DNA of 64,000 nt, taken from assembly GCA_023439125.1 (NCBI GenBank), contig JAEXOU010000018.1:28101-92100 (forward strand), given 5' to 3'. The stretch is from Bacillota bacterium (GTDB taxonomy: Bacteria; Bacillota; Clostridia; Lachnospirales; Lachnospiraceae). The notes below the pieces were generated by a model, which made no database searches, was not told the DNA's origin, and worked only from the letters and a program-made list of their open reading frames with translations. The position numbers were made by a program, and so were the translations under genes. Each line of letters starts with the position of its first letter. The stretch's first letter is position 1. Shown here piece by piece: positions 53,001 through 61,503 of this stretch.

Positions 53001-53702
53001 TTATTTCTCTATCTTATAGCCAACTCCCCATACAGTCTTTATAATTTCAACCTTGCGAGTGTCTACCTCTATTTTTTCACGTAATCTTCTTATATGTACC
53101 ATAACAGTATTGTTTGCTTCATACATCTTCTCATTCCAAACCCGCTCAAAAATCTCATCGGTCGAAAATACTCTACCTGCATTCGATGCCAATAGATATA
53201 AAATATCGAACTCAATTGGTGTCAGACGAACCTCTCGACCGTAAGCCACTACAACATGTGTATCACGATTAATTTGTAAATGAGAAACATTAATCTCATT
53301 GTCGTTCTTGTCCTCCGTAGAATTAGGATTAAACATTGTAAATCTTCTCAGTTGAGACTTTACACGAGCTGTTAATTCCAAAGGATTGAAAGGTTTTATT
53401 ACATAATCATCTGCCCCCGCACTTAATCCAACTATCTTATCTAAATCCGTCGACTTCGCACTCAGCATAATAATAGGAATTGTGAGTTTCTCACGTATTT
53501 TTTTACACATAGTGAGTCCATCAATTCCTGGCATCATAATATCTAAAATAACAAGTTTAATATTTTGATTTTCAAGTATTTCAAAGCCTTCCATTGCATT
53601 ATTCGCTTTAAAAACACGATACCCATCACTGACAAGATGTATTTCTACTAATTCTGCTATTTCTTTATCATCATCAACAACTAATATATTAGTCTGTTCC
53701 AT
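53001..53702 (-). CDS. OmpR/PhoB-family response regulator
   Basis: A 233-residue regulator: receiver domain with VVDDDKEI acidic pocket, phospho-acceptor Asp in LVILDIMMPGIDG, the Thr/Ser in IMLSAKS, Lys in DDYVIKPFNPLEL, and a winged-helix C-terminus (LTPIEFDILYLLASNAGRVF, VHIRRLREKIE). It is the first gene of the operon, so it probably controls its own operon and the transporter. GGAGG before ATG 53702 is clear. Confidence 0.95.
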   Translation of the reverse strand: MEQTNILVVDDDKEIAELVEIHLVSDGYRVFKANNAMEGFEILENQNIKLVILDIMMPGIDGLTMCKKIREKLTIPIIMLSAKSTDLDKIVGLSAGADDYVIKPFNPLELTARVKSQLRRFTMFNPNSTEDKNDNEINVSHLQINRDTHVVVAYGREVRLTPIEFDILYLLASNAGRVFSTDEIFERVWNEKMYEANNTVMVHIRRLREKIEVDTRKVEIIKTVWGVGYKIEK

Positions 53703-53843
53703 AGCACCTCCATATTTAATCCATAACCTGTAATATTTTCTTAATTCATCTTATCATATGGCTTTATAAAAATCTTTAATTTTTTCTTACAAAACAGTGT
53801 GATGCCTAAAAAGTGTTTTCAAGTAGGCAGAAAAATTTCCTAT

Positions 53844-53967
53844 GGTACATAAGGGCCTGTATTCTAGGCCCTTATGTACCGTTACGAACTTCATTCAAGC
53901 GAAAGCGTGTTGCGTATAAATTATGTTTGTCATCCCATGCTCCTAACATTTCCTTGTGCAAAATGAT
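53844..53967. repeat. Dispersed hairpin-forming repeat, copy B (right half)
   Basis: Starts with a perfect 15-bp palindrome (GGTACATAAGGGCCT at 53844-53858 and its complement at 53866-53880, seven-base loop). It continues with TACGAACTTCATTCAAGCG and GTTGCGTATAAATTATGT as in copies A and C and ends GTGCAAAATGATG. The left arm is replaced by unrelated sequence. Confidence 0.75.
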
Positions 53968-53987
53968 GTCAGACTTCTTTCTTTAGG

Positions 53988-54026
53988 AAAAAAGACGTTT
54001 TCTCGCATATATGCGAAAAAACGTCT
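53988..54026 (-). terminator. Terminator of the RNase P RNA gene
   Basis: AGACGTTTTCTCGCAT pairs with ATGCGAAAAAACGTCT (53993-54026) and, on the minus strand, is followed by a run of T. It lies about 20 bases past the end of the RNase P RNA. Confidence 0.85.
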
Positions 54027-54044
54027 AGAAAATACAATATGATG

Positions 54045-54428
54045 TGAGTAGCACTATAAGCCGGGTTCTGTATTAGATGATCATCTATCTTGACTATATG
54101 TTACCATATAGCTCCTTTACCCTTTATGGGTAAAACGCAACCTACCTAGAAGCACGGCGGGCAACCGTATTGCTTCCCTTCGTGAAAAACTTCACGAAAC
54201 GTTTGGTCTTGCTTCGAGTGGGGTTTACACAGCCTTGTCTGTTACCAGACAAGCGGTGGTCTCTTACACCGCCATTCCACCCTTACCATACCAGTAAACT
54301 GATATGGCGGTTTCTTTTCTATTGCACTAGCCTTGGAGTCACCTCCACCGGACGTTATCCGGCACCCTGCCCTATGAAGCCCGGACTTTCCTCACCAACG
54401 AATCGGCGCGACCATCTGTGCTACTCAA
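54045..54428 (-). ncRNA. rnpB: RNase P RNA, class A
   Basis: The ends pair: GAGTAGCAC near the 5' end with GTGCTACTC near the 3' end (helix P1). The 5' core reads GAGGAAAGTCCGGGCTTCAT followed by AGGGCAGGGTGCC; the middle has GTGGAGGTGACTCC; the 3' core reads ACAGAACCCGGCTTAT. These are conserved features of bacterial RNase P RNA, which removes 5' leaders from pre-tRNAs. About 384 bases is normal length. It follows the uridine kinase-like gene and has a possible own promoter (54436-54464) and terminator. Confidence 0.95.
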
Positions 54429-54435
54429 CCATGAT

Positions 54436-54464
54436 ACTCTACCATGAATTCAGTAATTTGTAAA
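54436..54464 (-). promoter_or_regulatory. Possible promoter of rnpB
   Basis: On the minus strand, TTTACA (54459-54464) and TAGAGT (54436-54441) are 17 bases apart, with the RNA starting about eight bases downstream. The -10 is weak, but the location fits exactly. Confidence 0.5.
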
Positions 54465-54497
54465 CAGACAATTTTTTGCTATTACATAACTATAGAA

Positions 54498-56159
54498 TCA
54501 AACTTTAAAGCAGCTTCCACCAACAAATTCACGAAGAATTGAATTTTTCGGAATATCCTCTGAACTTACACCTAAGAAGTAATCTAAAAATTTAAGTAGA
54601 CGTTTTGCTTCTAAGTACTCTTCACAGTTTTTCTCAATACCAAATAAAATTGGTTCTGCATACTGTTTTAATACAGAAAGCTCGTAAATCAATGCTGAAT
54701 TAAACATACAGTCAGCATCCTCTTGATAAGGAAAAATGTTTTCTTCCTCTCCTCGGCGTACAGAAGGCCACATAGCAATTGTATCCCTCGCTGAAGTTCC
54801 TCTTGTCCTAGCATCTCGCACCATGCGACGAATTAACCTACCATCCGTCGTTGGAATTCGATTATGCTCATCAATATTAAGCTGAGTTAACGCACTAATA
54901 TAAATCTTAAACTTACTTTCTCTTGGTAAGGAATAGCTGAGCGCATCATTTAGTCCATGAATACCTTCAATTACCAAAATATCATCTTCTCCAAGCTTTT
55001 TATAATTCCCTTTATATTCGCGTTTTCCTGTCTTAAAGTTAAATGTCGGTAGCTCTACCGTTTTTCCACTTAATAAATCAGTCATATCTTTATTAAATTG
55101 TTCGATGTCAATTGCTTGTAATGATTCAAAATTGTAGTTCCCAAACTCATCCTTTGGTGTTTTTTCACGATCTACAAAATAATCATCTACTGCGATTGGA
55201 TGTGGCTTATATCCAAGCGTGCGTAGTTGAATTGATAATCGGTGTGAAAATGTGGTCTTTCCTGATGAGGAAGGACCAGCAATCATAATGAATTTGCGAT
55301 CACCAGATGACTTTATCATCTCCGCAATATCTGCAATCTTTTTTTCCATTAAAGCTTCTTGAACAAGAATAATATCGTTGATATTCCCTTTTGTTATCTG
55401 TTCGTTCAGAGCACCAACTGTTTCAATCTCCATTGTGTGCCCCCACTGATTCGATTCCTGAAGTGTCGCAAACAAATGCGGTCTTACCTCAAATGGTTTT
55501 ACGATCTGTGGTTGCTTTCGTGTTGGCAATAACAATACAAATCCATTTTCATAAGGCACGAGATCAAAATACTTTAAATATCTTGTACTTGGTGGCATAT
55601 ATCCATAAAAATAATCCTCAAAGCCATCCAGATTATACAGATTTGCACTTGAAACACGGCGGAATTTAAATAGTTTTTCCTTATCATACATCTTATATTT
55701 ATGAAACAGCTCCGCTGCCTCTTCCGTTGCAACAGATCGTTTAATAAATGGTACATCTCGTTCCACGATCGAAATCATCTCTTTTTTTATGTCCTTGATT
55801 ATTTCCTCAGTGATTTTGGCCTTTCCATCTAGCTCACAATATAAGCCCGACCCAATGGAATGTTCCACTCTCACCTTATCAATCAAATCACGATTGATGA
55901 CACGATAAATTGCACGAAGCATTACTAAGATCATTCCTCTTGTATAAGTTTTAAAACCAGGATTATCACCAGTTGTTACGAATTGCAAAGTGCAATCTTC
56001 TTTTAGTGGCTTAAATAACTCTCGTAGACGACCATTCATAATAACAAGCATAATATCATTATCAAAATTCTCTTGATATTCCTTACTGATTGTCTGAAAT
56101 GTAGTTCCTACCTCATACTCCCTAACCATTCCATCTATCGTTACTTTACATAATTCCAT
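54498..56159 (-). CDS. Uridine kinase-like nucleoside kinase with N-terminal TGS/ThrRS-like region
   Basis: A 553-residue protein. The N-terminus (VTIDGMVREYEVGTTFQTIS) resembles a TGS domain, followed by a segment like the threonyl-tRNA synthetase editing region (residues about 60-200). The C-terminal half is a P-loop kinase: IMIAGPSSSGKTTFSHRL is Walker A, PIAVDDYFVDREKTP and LVIEGIHGLN match uridine kinase/phosphoribulokinase, and RLIRRMVRDARTRG lies near the lid. It probably phosphorylates a nucleoside. It overlaps trmK by 19 bases and closes the dgt-dnaG-rpoD-trmK operon. Confidence 0.87.
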   Translation of the reverse strand: MELCKVTIDGMVREYEVGTTFQTISKEYQENFDNDIMLVIMNGRLRELFKPLKEDCTLQFVTTGDNPGFKTYTRGMILVMLRAIYRVINRDLIDKVRVEHSIGSGLYCELDGKAKITEEIIKDIKKEMISIVERDVPFIKRSVATEEAAELFHKYKMYDKEKLFKFRRVSSANLYNLDGFEDYFYGYMPPSTRYLKYFDLVPYENGFVLLLPTRKQPQIVKPFEVRPHLFATLQESNQWGHTMEIETVGALNEQITKGNINDIILVQEALMEKKIADIAEMIKSSGDRKFIMIAGPSSSGKTTFSHRLSIQLRTLGYKPHPIAVDDYFVDREKTPKDEFGNYNFESLQAIDIEQFNKDMTDLLSGKTVELPTFNFKTGKREYKGNYKKLGEDDILVIEGIHGLNDALSYSLPRESKFKIYISALTQLNIDEHNRIPTTDGRLIRRMVRDARTRGTSARDTIAMWPSVRRGEEENIFPYQEDADCMFNSALIYELSVLKQYAEPILFGIEKNCEEYLEAKRLLKFLDYFLGVSSEDIPKNSILREFVGGSCFKV

Positions 56160-56887
56160 GAATTTTCCTCCTTAATGAAAAAATCAAGTGCTCTCTCTAA
56201 CATATAAAGTTCTTCTTCCATCTCTTCCTGCCGATATCGATTCTTTTCACTCGGATTAGCCTTCAGATTATCAATAATAAGGTGAGTTGTTTTACTTTCC
56301 TTCTCAAGATATTGCTTCAATATCGGATGTTTTTGCTTCAATAGAATTGGCCCATACTTATTCTCTACACGCTCAAGCAGAGTGAGCTCTTTTGCTTCAT
56401 CATAAGGTATCTTCTCATTCTTTGCATGAATAACGACATAATACTTTCCATCATCAATGCACATATTCTCTTGTACAATTAAAAATCCAAGCTTATGTAA
56501 ATATCGCCGTACCTTATCTACTTCCGATTGTGGCTGTAGAACTAATTCCTTCGCTGACTTTACACATGCATCTCCCTCTGACAAGATTCGAACCATTAAA
56601 TCTCCTCCAATGCCGGCAATCACAATCGAATCCGCCTCACCCGGTTGAAGTTTTTGTAATCCATCAGACAATCTTGTCATAATACGATTTTCATACCCAT
56701 ATTCTTTCACATTGCTAGCTGCTCGCTGTAATGGCCCTTCATTAATATCCATTGCTACGGCTCTGGTCGCAATCTCGTTTTCCACTAAATAAATGGAAAT
56801 ATATGCGTGGTCACAACCAACATCTGCAACTGTGTTCCCTTTTGTGACACAATCAGTCACCATTTGTAATCGTTTTGATAAATGCAT
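56141..56887 (-). CDS. trmK: tRNA (adenine(22)-N1)-methyltransferase
   Basis: A 248-residue SAM-dependent methyltransferase of the TrmK/YqfN family. The opening LSKRLQMVTDCVTKGNTVADVGCDHAYISI carries the SAM-binding DVGCDHAY; AMDINEGPLQRA and VIAGIGGDLMVRIL, with the NPPY-like region replaced by GIGG, are typical of TrmK. It methylates A22 of tRNAs. It lies 18 bases after rpoD, the usual neighbour in Firmicutes. Confidence 0.93.
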   Translation of the reverse strand: MHLSKRLQMVTDCVTKGNTVADVGCDHAYISIYLVENEIATRAVAMDINEGPLQRAASNVKEYGYENRIMTRLSDGLQKLQPGEADSIVIAGIGGDLMVRILSEGDACVKSAKELVLQPQSEVDKVRRYLHKLGFLIVQENMCIDDGKYYVVIHAKNEKIPYDEAKELTLLERVENKYGPILLKQKHPILKQYLEKESKTTHLIIDNLKANPSEKNRYRQEEMEEELYMLERALDFFIKEENSWNYVK

Positions 56888-56905
56888 GTACTCTATGTTA
56901 CCTTT

Positions 56906-58033
56906 CTATTCCAAATAATCCTTTAACTTTCTTGAACGGCTTGGATGTCTTAATTTACGCAGTGCCTTCGCCTCAATCTGACGTATACGTTCACGCGTTA
57001 CATTAAATTCTTTGCCCACCTCTTCAAGCGTTCGAGCCCTGCCATCATCAAGGCCAAAGCGAAGACGTAATACCTTTTGTTCTCGGTCTGTTAATGTGCC
57101 CAACACTTCCATTAACTGCTCTTTTAATAAGGTAAATGCTGCAGCTTCGGCAGGTACTGGCACATTATCATCCTGAATAAAGTCTCCCAAGTGGCTATCT
57201 TCCTCTTCACCAATTGGAGTTTCAAGCGAAACTGGTTCCTGGGAAATTTTTTGAATCTCACGAACGCGCTCCACTGGCATATTCATCTCTTTCGCAATCT
57301 CTTCTGGAAAAGGCTCACGTCCTAATTCCTGTAGTAATTGTCGCTGAACACGAATTAGTTTATTTATCGTTTCTACCATATGAACTGGTATACGAATGGT
57401 ACGAGCTTGGTCAGCAATTGCCCTTGTAATTGCCTGACGAATCCACCAAGTTGCATACGTACTGAATTTATAGCCCTTTCGGTAGTCGAACTTCTCAACT
57501 GCTTTGATTAGTCCTAAATTACCCTCTTGTATTAAGTCTAAAAACTGCATACCACGACCTACATAACGTTTCGCTATACTAACAACAAGACGAAGATTGG
57601 CTTCCGCAAGACGTTTTTTTGCTTCTCGATCTCCTGTTTCCATGCGCTGTGCTAACTCAATTTCTTCATCCGAACTCAGTAACGGAACTTTTCCGATTTC
57701 CTTAAGGTACATGCGAACTGGGTCTTCAATCCCTATTCCTTCTGGAACGGATAAATCAATCTTTGACAAATCCTCTTCTTCTGCTTCAATGAGTGCCAAA
57801 TCATCTTGATCAACTTCTTCTACTTCTTCTACTTCGTCTAACTCAGGAACACGAAGAACATCGATATTATTCATCTCTAGAAACTCATATATCTTTTCCA
57901 CCTGATCAGGATCGATATCTAAATCTGAGAAAAAATCATTAATTTCCTCGTATTCAAGCACATTTTTCTTCTTTTTCGCATATTCCAGCAATTCTTTCAG
58001 CTTCTCGTGGAATTTTGCTATGTTTTCATCCAT
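56906..58033 (-). CDS. rpoD: Primary sigma factor (sigma-A/RpoD)
   Basis: A 375-residue sigma-70. Region 1.1 and an acidic stretch (EVDQDDLALIEAEEEDLSKI) come first, then region 1.2, region 2 (FLDLIQEGNLGLIKAVEKFD and YATWWIRQAITRAIADQART), region 3 and region 4 (TLEEVGKEFNVTRERIRQIE). It directs housekeeping transcription; the TTGACA/TATAAT promoters found in this window are its expected targets. It follows dnaG in the classical macromolecular synthesis operon. Confidence 0.97.
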   Translation of the reverse strand: MDENIAKFHEKLKELLEYAKKKKNVLEYEEINDFFSDLDIDPDQVEKIYEFLEMNNIDVLRVPELDEVEEVEEVDQDDLALIEAEEEDLSKIDLSVPEGIGIEDPVRMYLKEIGKVPLLSSDEEIELAQRMETGDREAKKRLAEANLRLVVSIAKRYVGRGMQFLDLIQEGNLGLIKAVEKFDYRKGYKFSTYATWWIRQAITRAIADQARTIRIPVHMVETINKLIRVQRQLLQELGREPFPEEIAKEMNMPVERVREIQKISQEPVSLETPIGEEEDSHLGDFIQDDNVPVPAEAAAFTLLKEQLMEVLGTLTDREQKVLRLRFGLDDGRARTLEEVGKEFNVTRERIRQIEAKALRKLRHPSRSRKLKDYLE

Positions 58034-58097
58034 AACAGCAACCTTCTTTCTTCGTCTGAATGTTTTCTCTTCACACCATTACCATCTTTTTCACAGT

Positions 58098-59888
58098 TTA
58101 TCCATGATTTAAAGAACTATGCAGTTTGTCAAGCCCTTGCTGCTCTTTCATAACGTTTTGTAGTACCATAATATCATTGTTTTCAATTGCTTGCTTGTAT
58201 GCTTGCTCTAAACTACATTTTTTGACACGTACTACCGTATCTGCAAACAACTTTCTTCGTTCAGATTCATTCATTTCCACTCGAATCTGAGTAGAAAATA
58301 AATCTGCCACTTGTGTCTGTTCCTCCTTACTCTCAAATCGATTTATAATTTTTGCCGGATTGACGGCATGTTCTTTTGTATACTGGTCAAATACCATATT
58401 AGCTACATTGCGAAACAGCTCTACGGTAAAGTCCTCTGGGGTAATAATATTCTGAATCTTCTCAAATACTTGTGGATCTTCAATCAACCAGGTCAACAAT
58501 ATCTTCTGTGATTGAAGCATTCCCTCTTCTGGTTTTGACTTCTTAGCGTTTTGCTCTTTCTCTCTTTCTTTTGTTTCTCGAGCAATCGTTACAACGCTTT
58601 GAGTAGCACCATATTTATTCACTAACTTTCGAAGATTTTCATAACTAACATTATACTTTCTAGAGATTGCTTCAATATAATTATTTCTCTCAATCTCCTC
58701 TGTAAAAATCAATAACTTTTTCGCTGTTTCATTAAAAAATCTAGTTTTCTGTTCTGGATCATCCAACTGATAATCTCGCTCTAAAACTTCAATCTCAAAA
58801 TAAAAACTGTTCATTGCCGTATCAATTCGTTTTTGATACTCCTCAGCTCCTAGTGCTTTAATGAATTCATCTGGATCCTTATATGGCTTCATATTTACCA
58901 CTTTTGCAGTTAGTCCAGCTTCCTTTAATATTGGAATTGCCCTCAATGCTGCTTGTGTACCAGCTCCATCACTATCATAGGTCAACATGACCTCCTTCGT
59001 ATATCTTGACAATAGCTTTGCTTGCATTGGAGTAAATGCTGTTCCTAACGATGCCACTGTATTTGTAAAACCTGCTTGGTGCAGTGAAATAACATCCATA
59101 TAACCTTCACAGATCAACATATATGGTTTTCTTGATTGTCTCGCAAAATTCAATCCAAAAAGATTTCGACTTTTATCAAAAATCATCGTTTCCGGAGAGT
59201 TTAAATATTTCGGTGTTCCATCTCCCATAACGCGTCCGCCAAATGCGATAACTCGATTATTTCCATCCATAATAGGAAACATGACACGATTCCAAAATTT
59301 ATCATAGACTCCCTTTGCCTCATCCATTGTAAATAAGCCGGACTGTCGCAATAAGTCATCTTCATAACCAGATTTTTTCATATATTGATATAAATCATCT
59401 GAAAATTTCGTCGAATAACCAAGACCAAATCGTGTGATGATTTCATCACTTAATTGACGATTCTTAAGATAAGCAAGTGCCTCTGTACCACGTTGACTCT
59501 TTAGCTGAAAAAAATAGTATTTCGCCGCTTCCTTATAGACTTCTAAGATTCTTCCTTTCAAATCTGACGCCCTTTTGGCTTCTTCAGACTGCTCAATCTC
59601 TGGTAGTTTGATCCCCGCTCGATCGGCTAGCGTCTTCAGTGCTTCAACAAATGTAAAATTTTCATATTCCATTAAAAAAGTAAATACATTACCACCAACA
59701 CCACACCCAAAGCAATGATACATCTGTTTTGTACCACTTACTGAAAATGATGGTGATTTCTCATTATGAAATGGGCACAATCCCATATAGTTATTTCCAC
59801 GTTTCTGTAATTTGACATAGGAACCTATTACATCTACGATATCATTCTGTGCCCTTACTTCCTCCACAAGTTCTTCTGGATAGTACAT
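58098..59888 (-). CDS. dnaG: DNA primase
   Basis: A 596-residue primase. The zinc ribbon is CPFHNEKSPSF with YHCFGCGVGG, the RNA polymerase domain is present, and the TOPRIM acidic residues lie in LICEGYMDVISL and MLTYDSDGAG. The C-terminal helicase-binding part is less conserved. It makes RNA primers at the replication fork. ATG 59888 is chosen because GGAGG stands six bases upstream; the longer frame to 59924 has no ribosome site. Confidence 0.96.
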   Translation of the reverse strand: MYYPEELVEEVRAQNDIVDVIGSYVKLQKRGNNYMGLCPFHNEKSPSFSVSGTKQMYHCFGCGVGGNVFTFLMEYENFTFVEALKTLADRAGIKLPEIEQSEEAKRASDLKGRILEVYKEAAKYYFFQLKSQRGTEALAYLKNRQLSDEIITRFGLGYSTKFSDDLYQYMKKSGYEDDLLRQSGLFTMDEAKGVYDKFWNRVMFPIMDGNNRVIAFGGRVMGDGTPKYLNSPETMIFDKSRNLFGLNFARQSRKPYMLICEGYMDVISLHQAGFTNTVASLGTAFTPMQAKLLSRYTKEVMLTYDSDGAGTQAALRAIPILKEAGLTAKVVNMKPYKDPDEFIKALGAEEYQKRIDTAMNSFYFEIEVLERDYQLDDPEQKTRFFNETAKKLLIFTEEIERNNYIEAISRKYNVSYENLRKLVNKYGATQSVVTIARETKEREKEQNAKKSKPEEGMLQSQKILLTWLIEDPQVFEKIQNIITPEDFTVELFRNVANMVFDQYTKEHAVNPAKIINRFESKEEQTQVADLFSTQIRVEMNESERRKLFADTVVRVKKCSLEQAYKQAIENNDIMVLQNVMKEQQGLDKLHSSLNHG

Positions 59889-59984
59889 AAACTGCCTCCA
59901 AGTTTTCAATATTACTAATAACATCTACATATAATAACTAATCGGCTGTCCTATTTGATGTTGCTGATTAAAGCTATAATTAGC

Positions 59985-61004
59985 TTAATATACATCCCAG
60001 GCAGTTGGAATCATTATTTCCTTAAATTTAGCGACAGCATATTGATCTGTCATGCCAGCTATGTAGTCACAAACTACTCGACTCGCTGGTTCATTTTTAA
60101 CCTCGATCATATAGATGTATTCTTCTGGTAATAGTTCATAATGCTTCTTATAATAATCATACAGCTGCTCAATCATTGCTTCCGCTTTCGTTTCCTGACC
60201 TTTTGCAATCGGATTTGTATATACACTCTCAAACATAAATCGACGCAAATTAAGCATAGCATTCTGAACAGGTTTAGACATTATAATGTCATTACTTCCA
60301 AAACTATTCATTACAATATCATGAATCAGTGTATTTAACCGCTCTCTTGGAGAATGTCCAAGAATATCTGTATATTCCTTTGGAATATCTCTCTCAGTAA
60401 TAATCTGCCCACGAATAGCATCATCAATATCATGATTAATATACGCAATCTTATCCGAAAGTCTTACAACCTTTCCCTCTAAAGTAGAAGGTTGTCCGAC
60501 AGTCTGATGATTCTTTATACCATCTCTAACCTCTTTCGTCAAGTTTAGCCCTTCTCCATGTTTCTCTAGCAACTCAACGACACGGATACTTTGTATATGA
60601 TGTTGAAAACCACCTTCACACACACGATTTAATGCACGTTCTCCCGCATGACCAAATGGAGTATGTCCCAAATCATGCCCCAATGCAATTGCTTCAGTTA
60701 AATCTTCATTCAACTGCAGTGCTTTTGCTATTGTCCTTGCATTCTGTGATACTTCGAGCGTATGTGTAATTCTTGTTCGATAATGATCTCCCTGAGGAGC
60801 TAAAAAAACTTGTGTTTTTCCCTTTAACCTACGAAACGCCTTAGAATGAAGGATACGATCACGGTCACGTTGAAAGACAGGACGAATATCACAAGAATCC
60901 TCATCCCTATCCCGACCAAGTGACTGATCACTAAACGTAGCATACATACTAAGTATCTCATGCTCTCTTTGTTCCATTAATTTTCGTATATTCAATCCTT
61001 CCAT
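59985..61004 (-). CDS. dgt: dGTP triphosphohydrolase-like HD-domain protein
   Basis: A 339-residue HD hydrolase of the deoxyguanosinetriphosphate triphosphohydrolase-like group. Motifs are SLGRDRDEDSCDIRPVFQRD, LKGKTQVF, RITHTLEVSQNARTIA with the first metal His, and ALGHDLGHTPFGHAGE with the HD pair. It splits dNTPs to deoxynucleosides and triphosphate. It comes before dnaG, as in many clostridia, and probably starts this operon. Confidence 0.93.
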   Translation of the reverse strand: MEGLNIRKLMEQREHEILSMYATFSDQSLGRDRDEDSCDIRPVFQRDRDRILHSKAFRRLKGKTQVFLAPQGDHYRTRITHTLEVSQNARTIAKALQLNEDLTEAIALGHDLGHTPFGHAGERALNRVCEGGFQHHIQSIRVVELLEKHGEGLNLTKEVRDGIKNHQTVGQPSTLEGKVVRLSDKIAYINHDIDDAIRGQIITERDIPKEYTDILGHSPRERLNTLIHDIVMNSFGSNDIIMSKPVQNAMLNLRRFMFESVYTNPIAKGQETKAEAMIEQLYDYYKKHYELLPEEYIYMIEVKNEPASRVVCDYIAGMTDQYAVAKFKEIMIPTAWDVY

Positions 61005-61353
61005 TCATTCACCAGCCTTTCGACTTTATCTCCTACTTATATTATTCGTCACTCCTTCTTGTTTTCCTTTTTGAAAAAAATATTTTTTTCGACATTTTTT
61101 GAATTCAAAAGACCATTCGAAAAATTTCATTCGTCATTTTGCAACTAAATAGACCTACCAAAAATGGGATGACAAACATAATTTAGGAGCATACTGTTAT
61201 GAAGTCGTCGGTACTTAGGGCCTGTATTTTAGGCCCTTACGTACTGCTACGAACTTCATTCAAGCGAAAGCGTGTTGCGTATAAATTATGTTTTTCATCC
61301 CATATTAGCAAGCCTAGTGCAAAATGACGTCAGACCTTTTTCTTATTTTCTAT
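61005..61353. other. Spacer with a full dispersed-repeat copy
   Basis: About 350 bases between dgt and the Cys-rich Feo protein gene. It is mostly repeat copy C (61132-61329). I see no convincing terminator for the feo operon or promoter for dgt outside it. Confidence 0.6.
61132..61329. repeat. Dispersed hairpin-forming repeat, copy C
   Basis: About 198 bases with 12-13 base terminal inverted repeats, CGTCATTTTGCA and TGCAAAATGACG. Inside, ATGGGATGACAAACATAATT (61170s) pairs with AATTATGTTTTTCATCCCAT (61280s), and AGGGCCTGTATTTTAGGCCC forms the apex, so nearly the whole element can fold on itself. Copies A and B match closely. Confidence 0.85.
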
Positions 61354-61503
61354 CTACTCTTTGGACTTTCCATGACATCCCTGACAATTTCCACTACAAC
61401 CACTGCAGCTGCAGTACTTTCCAGCCTTGATTTCACGGATTCGTTTTCGAACTACATAAATAACATATATAATAATACAAGAACCAATCAAAATTGATGG
61501 CAT
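61354..61503 (-). CDS. FeoB-associated Cys-rich membrane protein
   Basis: A 49-residue protein: a membrane helix (SILIGSCIIIYVIYVV), a basic patch (RKRIREIKAGK), then a Cys-rich tail YCSCSGCSGNCQGCHG with five Cys in CxC, CxxC and CxxC spacing. This matches the small FeoB-associated Cys-rich proteins of Firmicutes (pfam12669 type), proposed to help ferrous iron passage. ATG 61503 overlaps the feoB stop as TAATG, with GGAGG eleven bases upstream, so its synthesis is coupled to FeoB. Confidence 0.92.
   Translation of the reverse strand: MPSILIGSCIIIYVIYVVRKRIREIKAGKYCSCSGCSGNCQGCHGKSKE

Larger units (their letters stand above)
53703..54044. other. Spacer with half repeat and RNase P terminator
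   Basis: About 340 bases between the response regulator start and the RNase P RNA. It carries a half copy of the dispersed repeat (53844-53967) and the rnpB terminator (53988-54026). A weak TTAAAG/TATGAT pair with 15-base spacing before the regulator is the only promoter-like sequence seen. Confidence 0.5.

Noticed and set aside
54170..54463. 97-codon plus-strand open frame
   Set aside because: It is antisense to the RNase P RNA gene.
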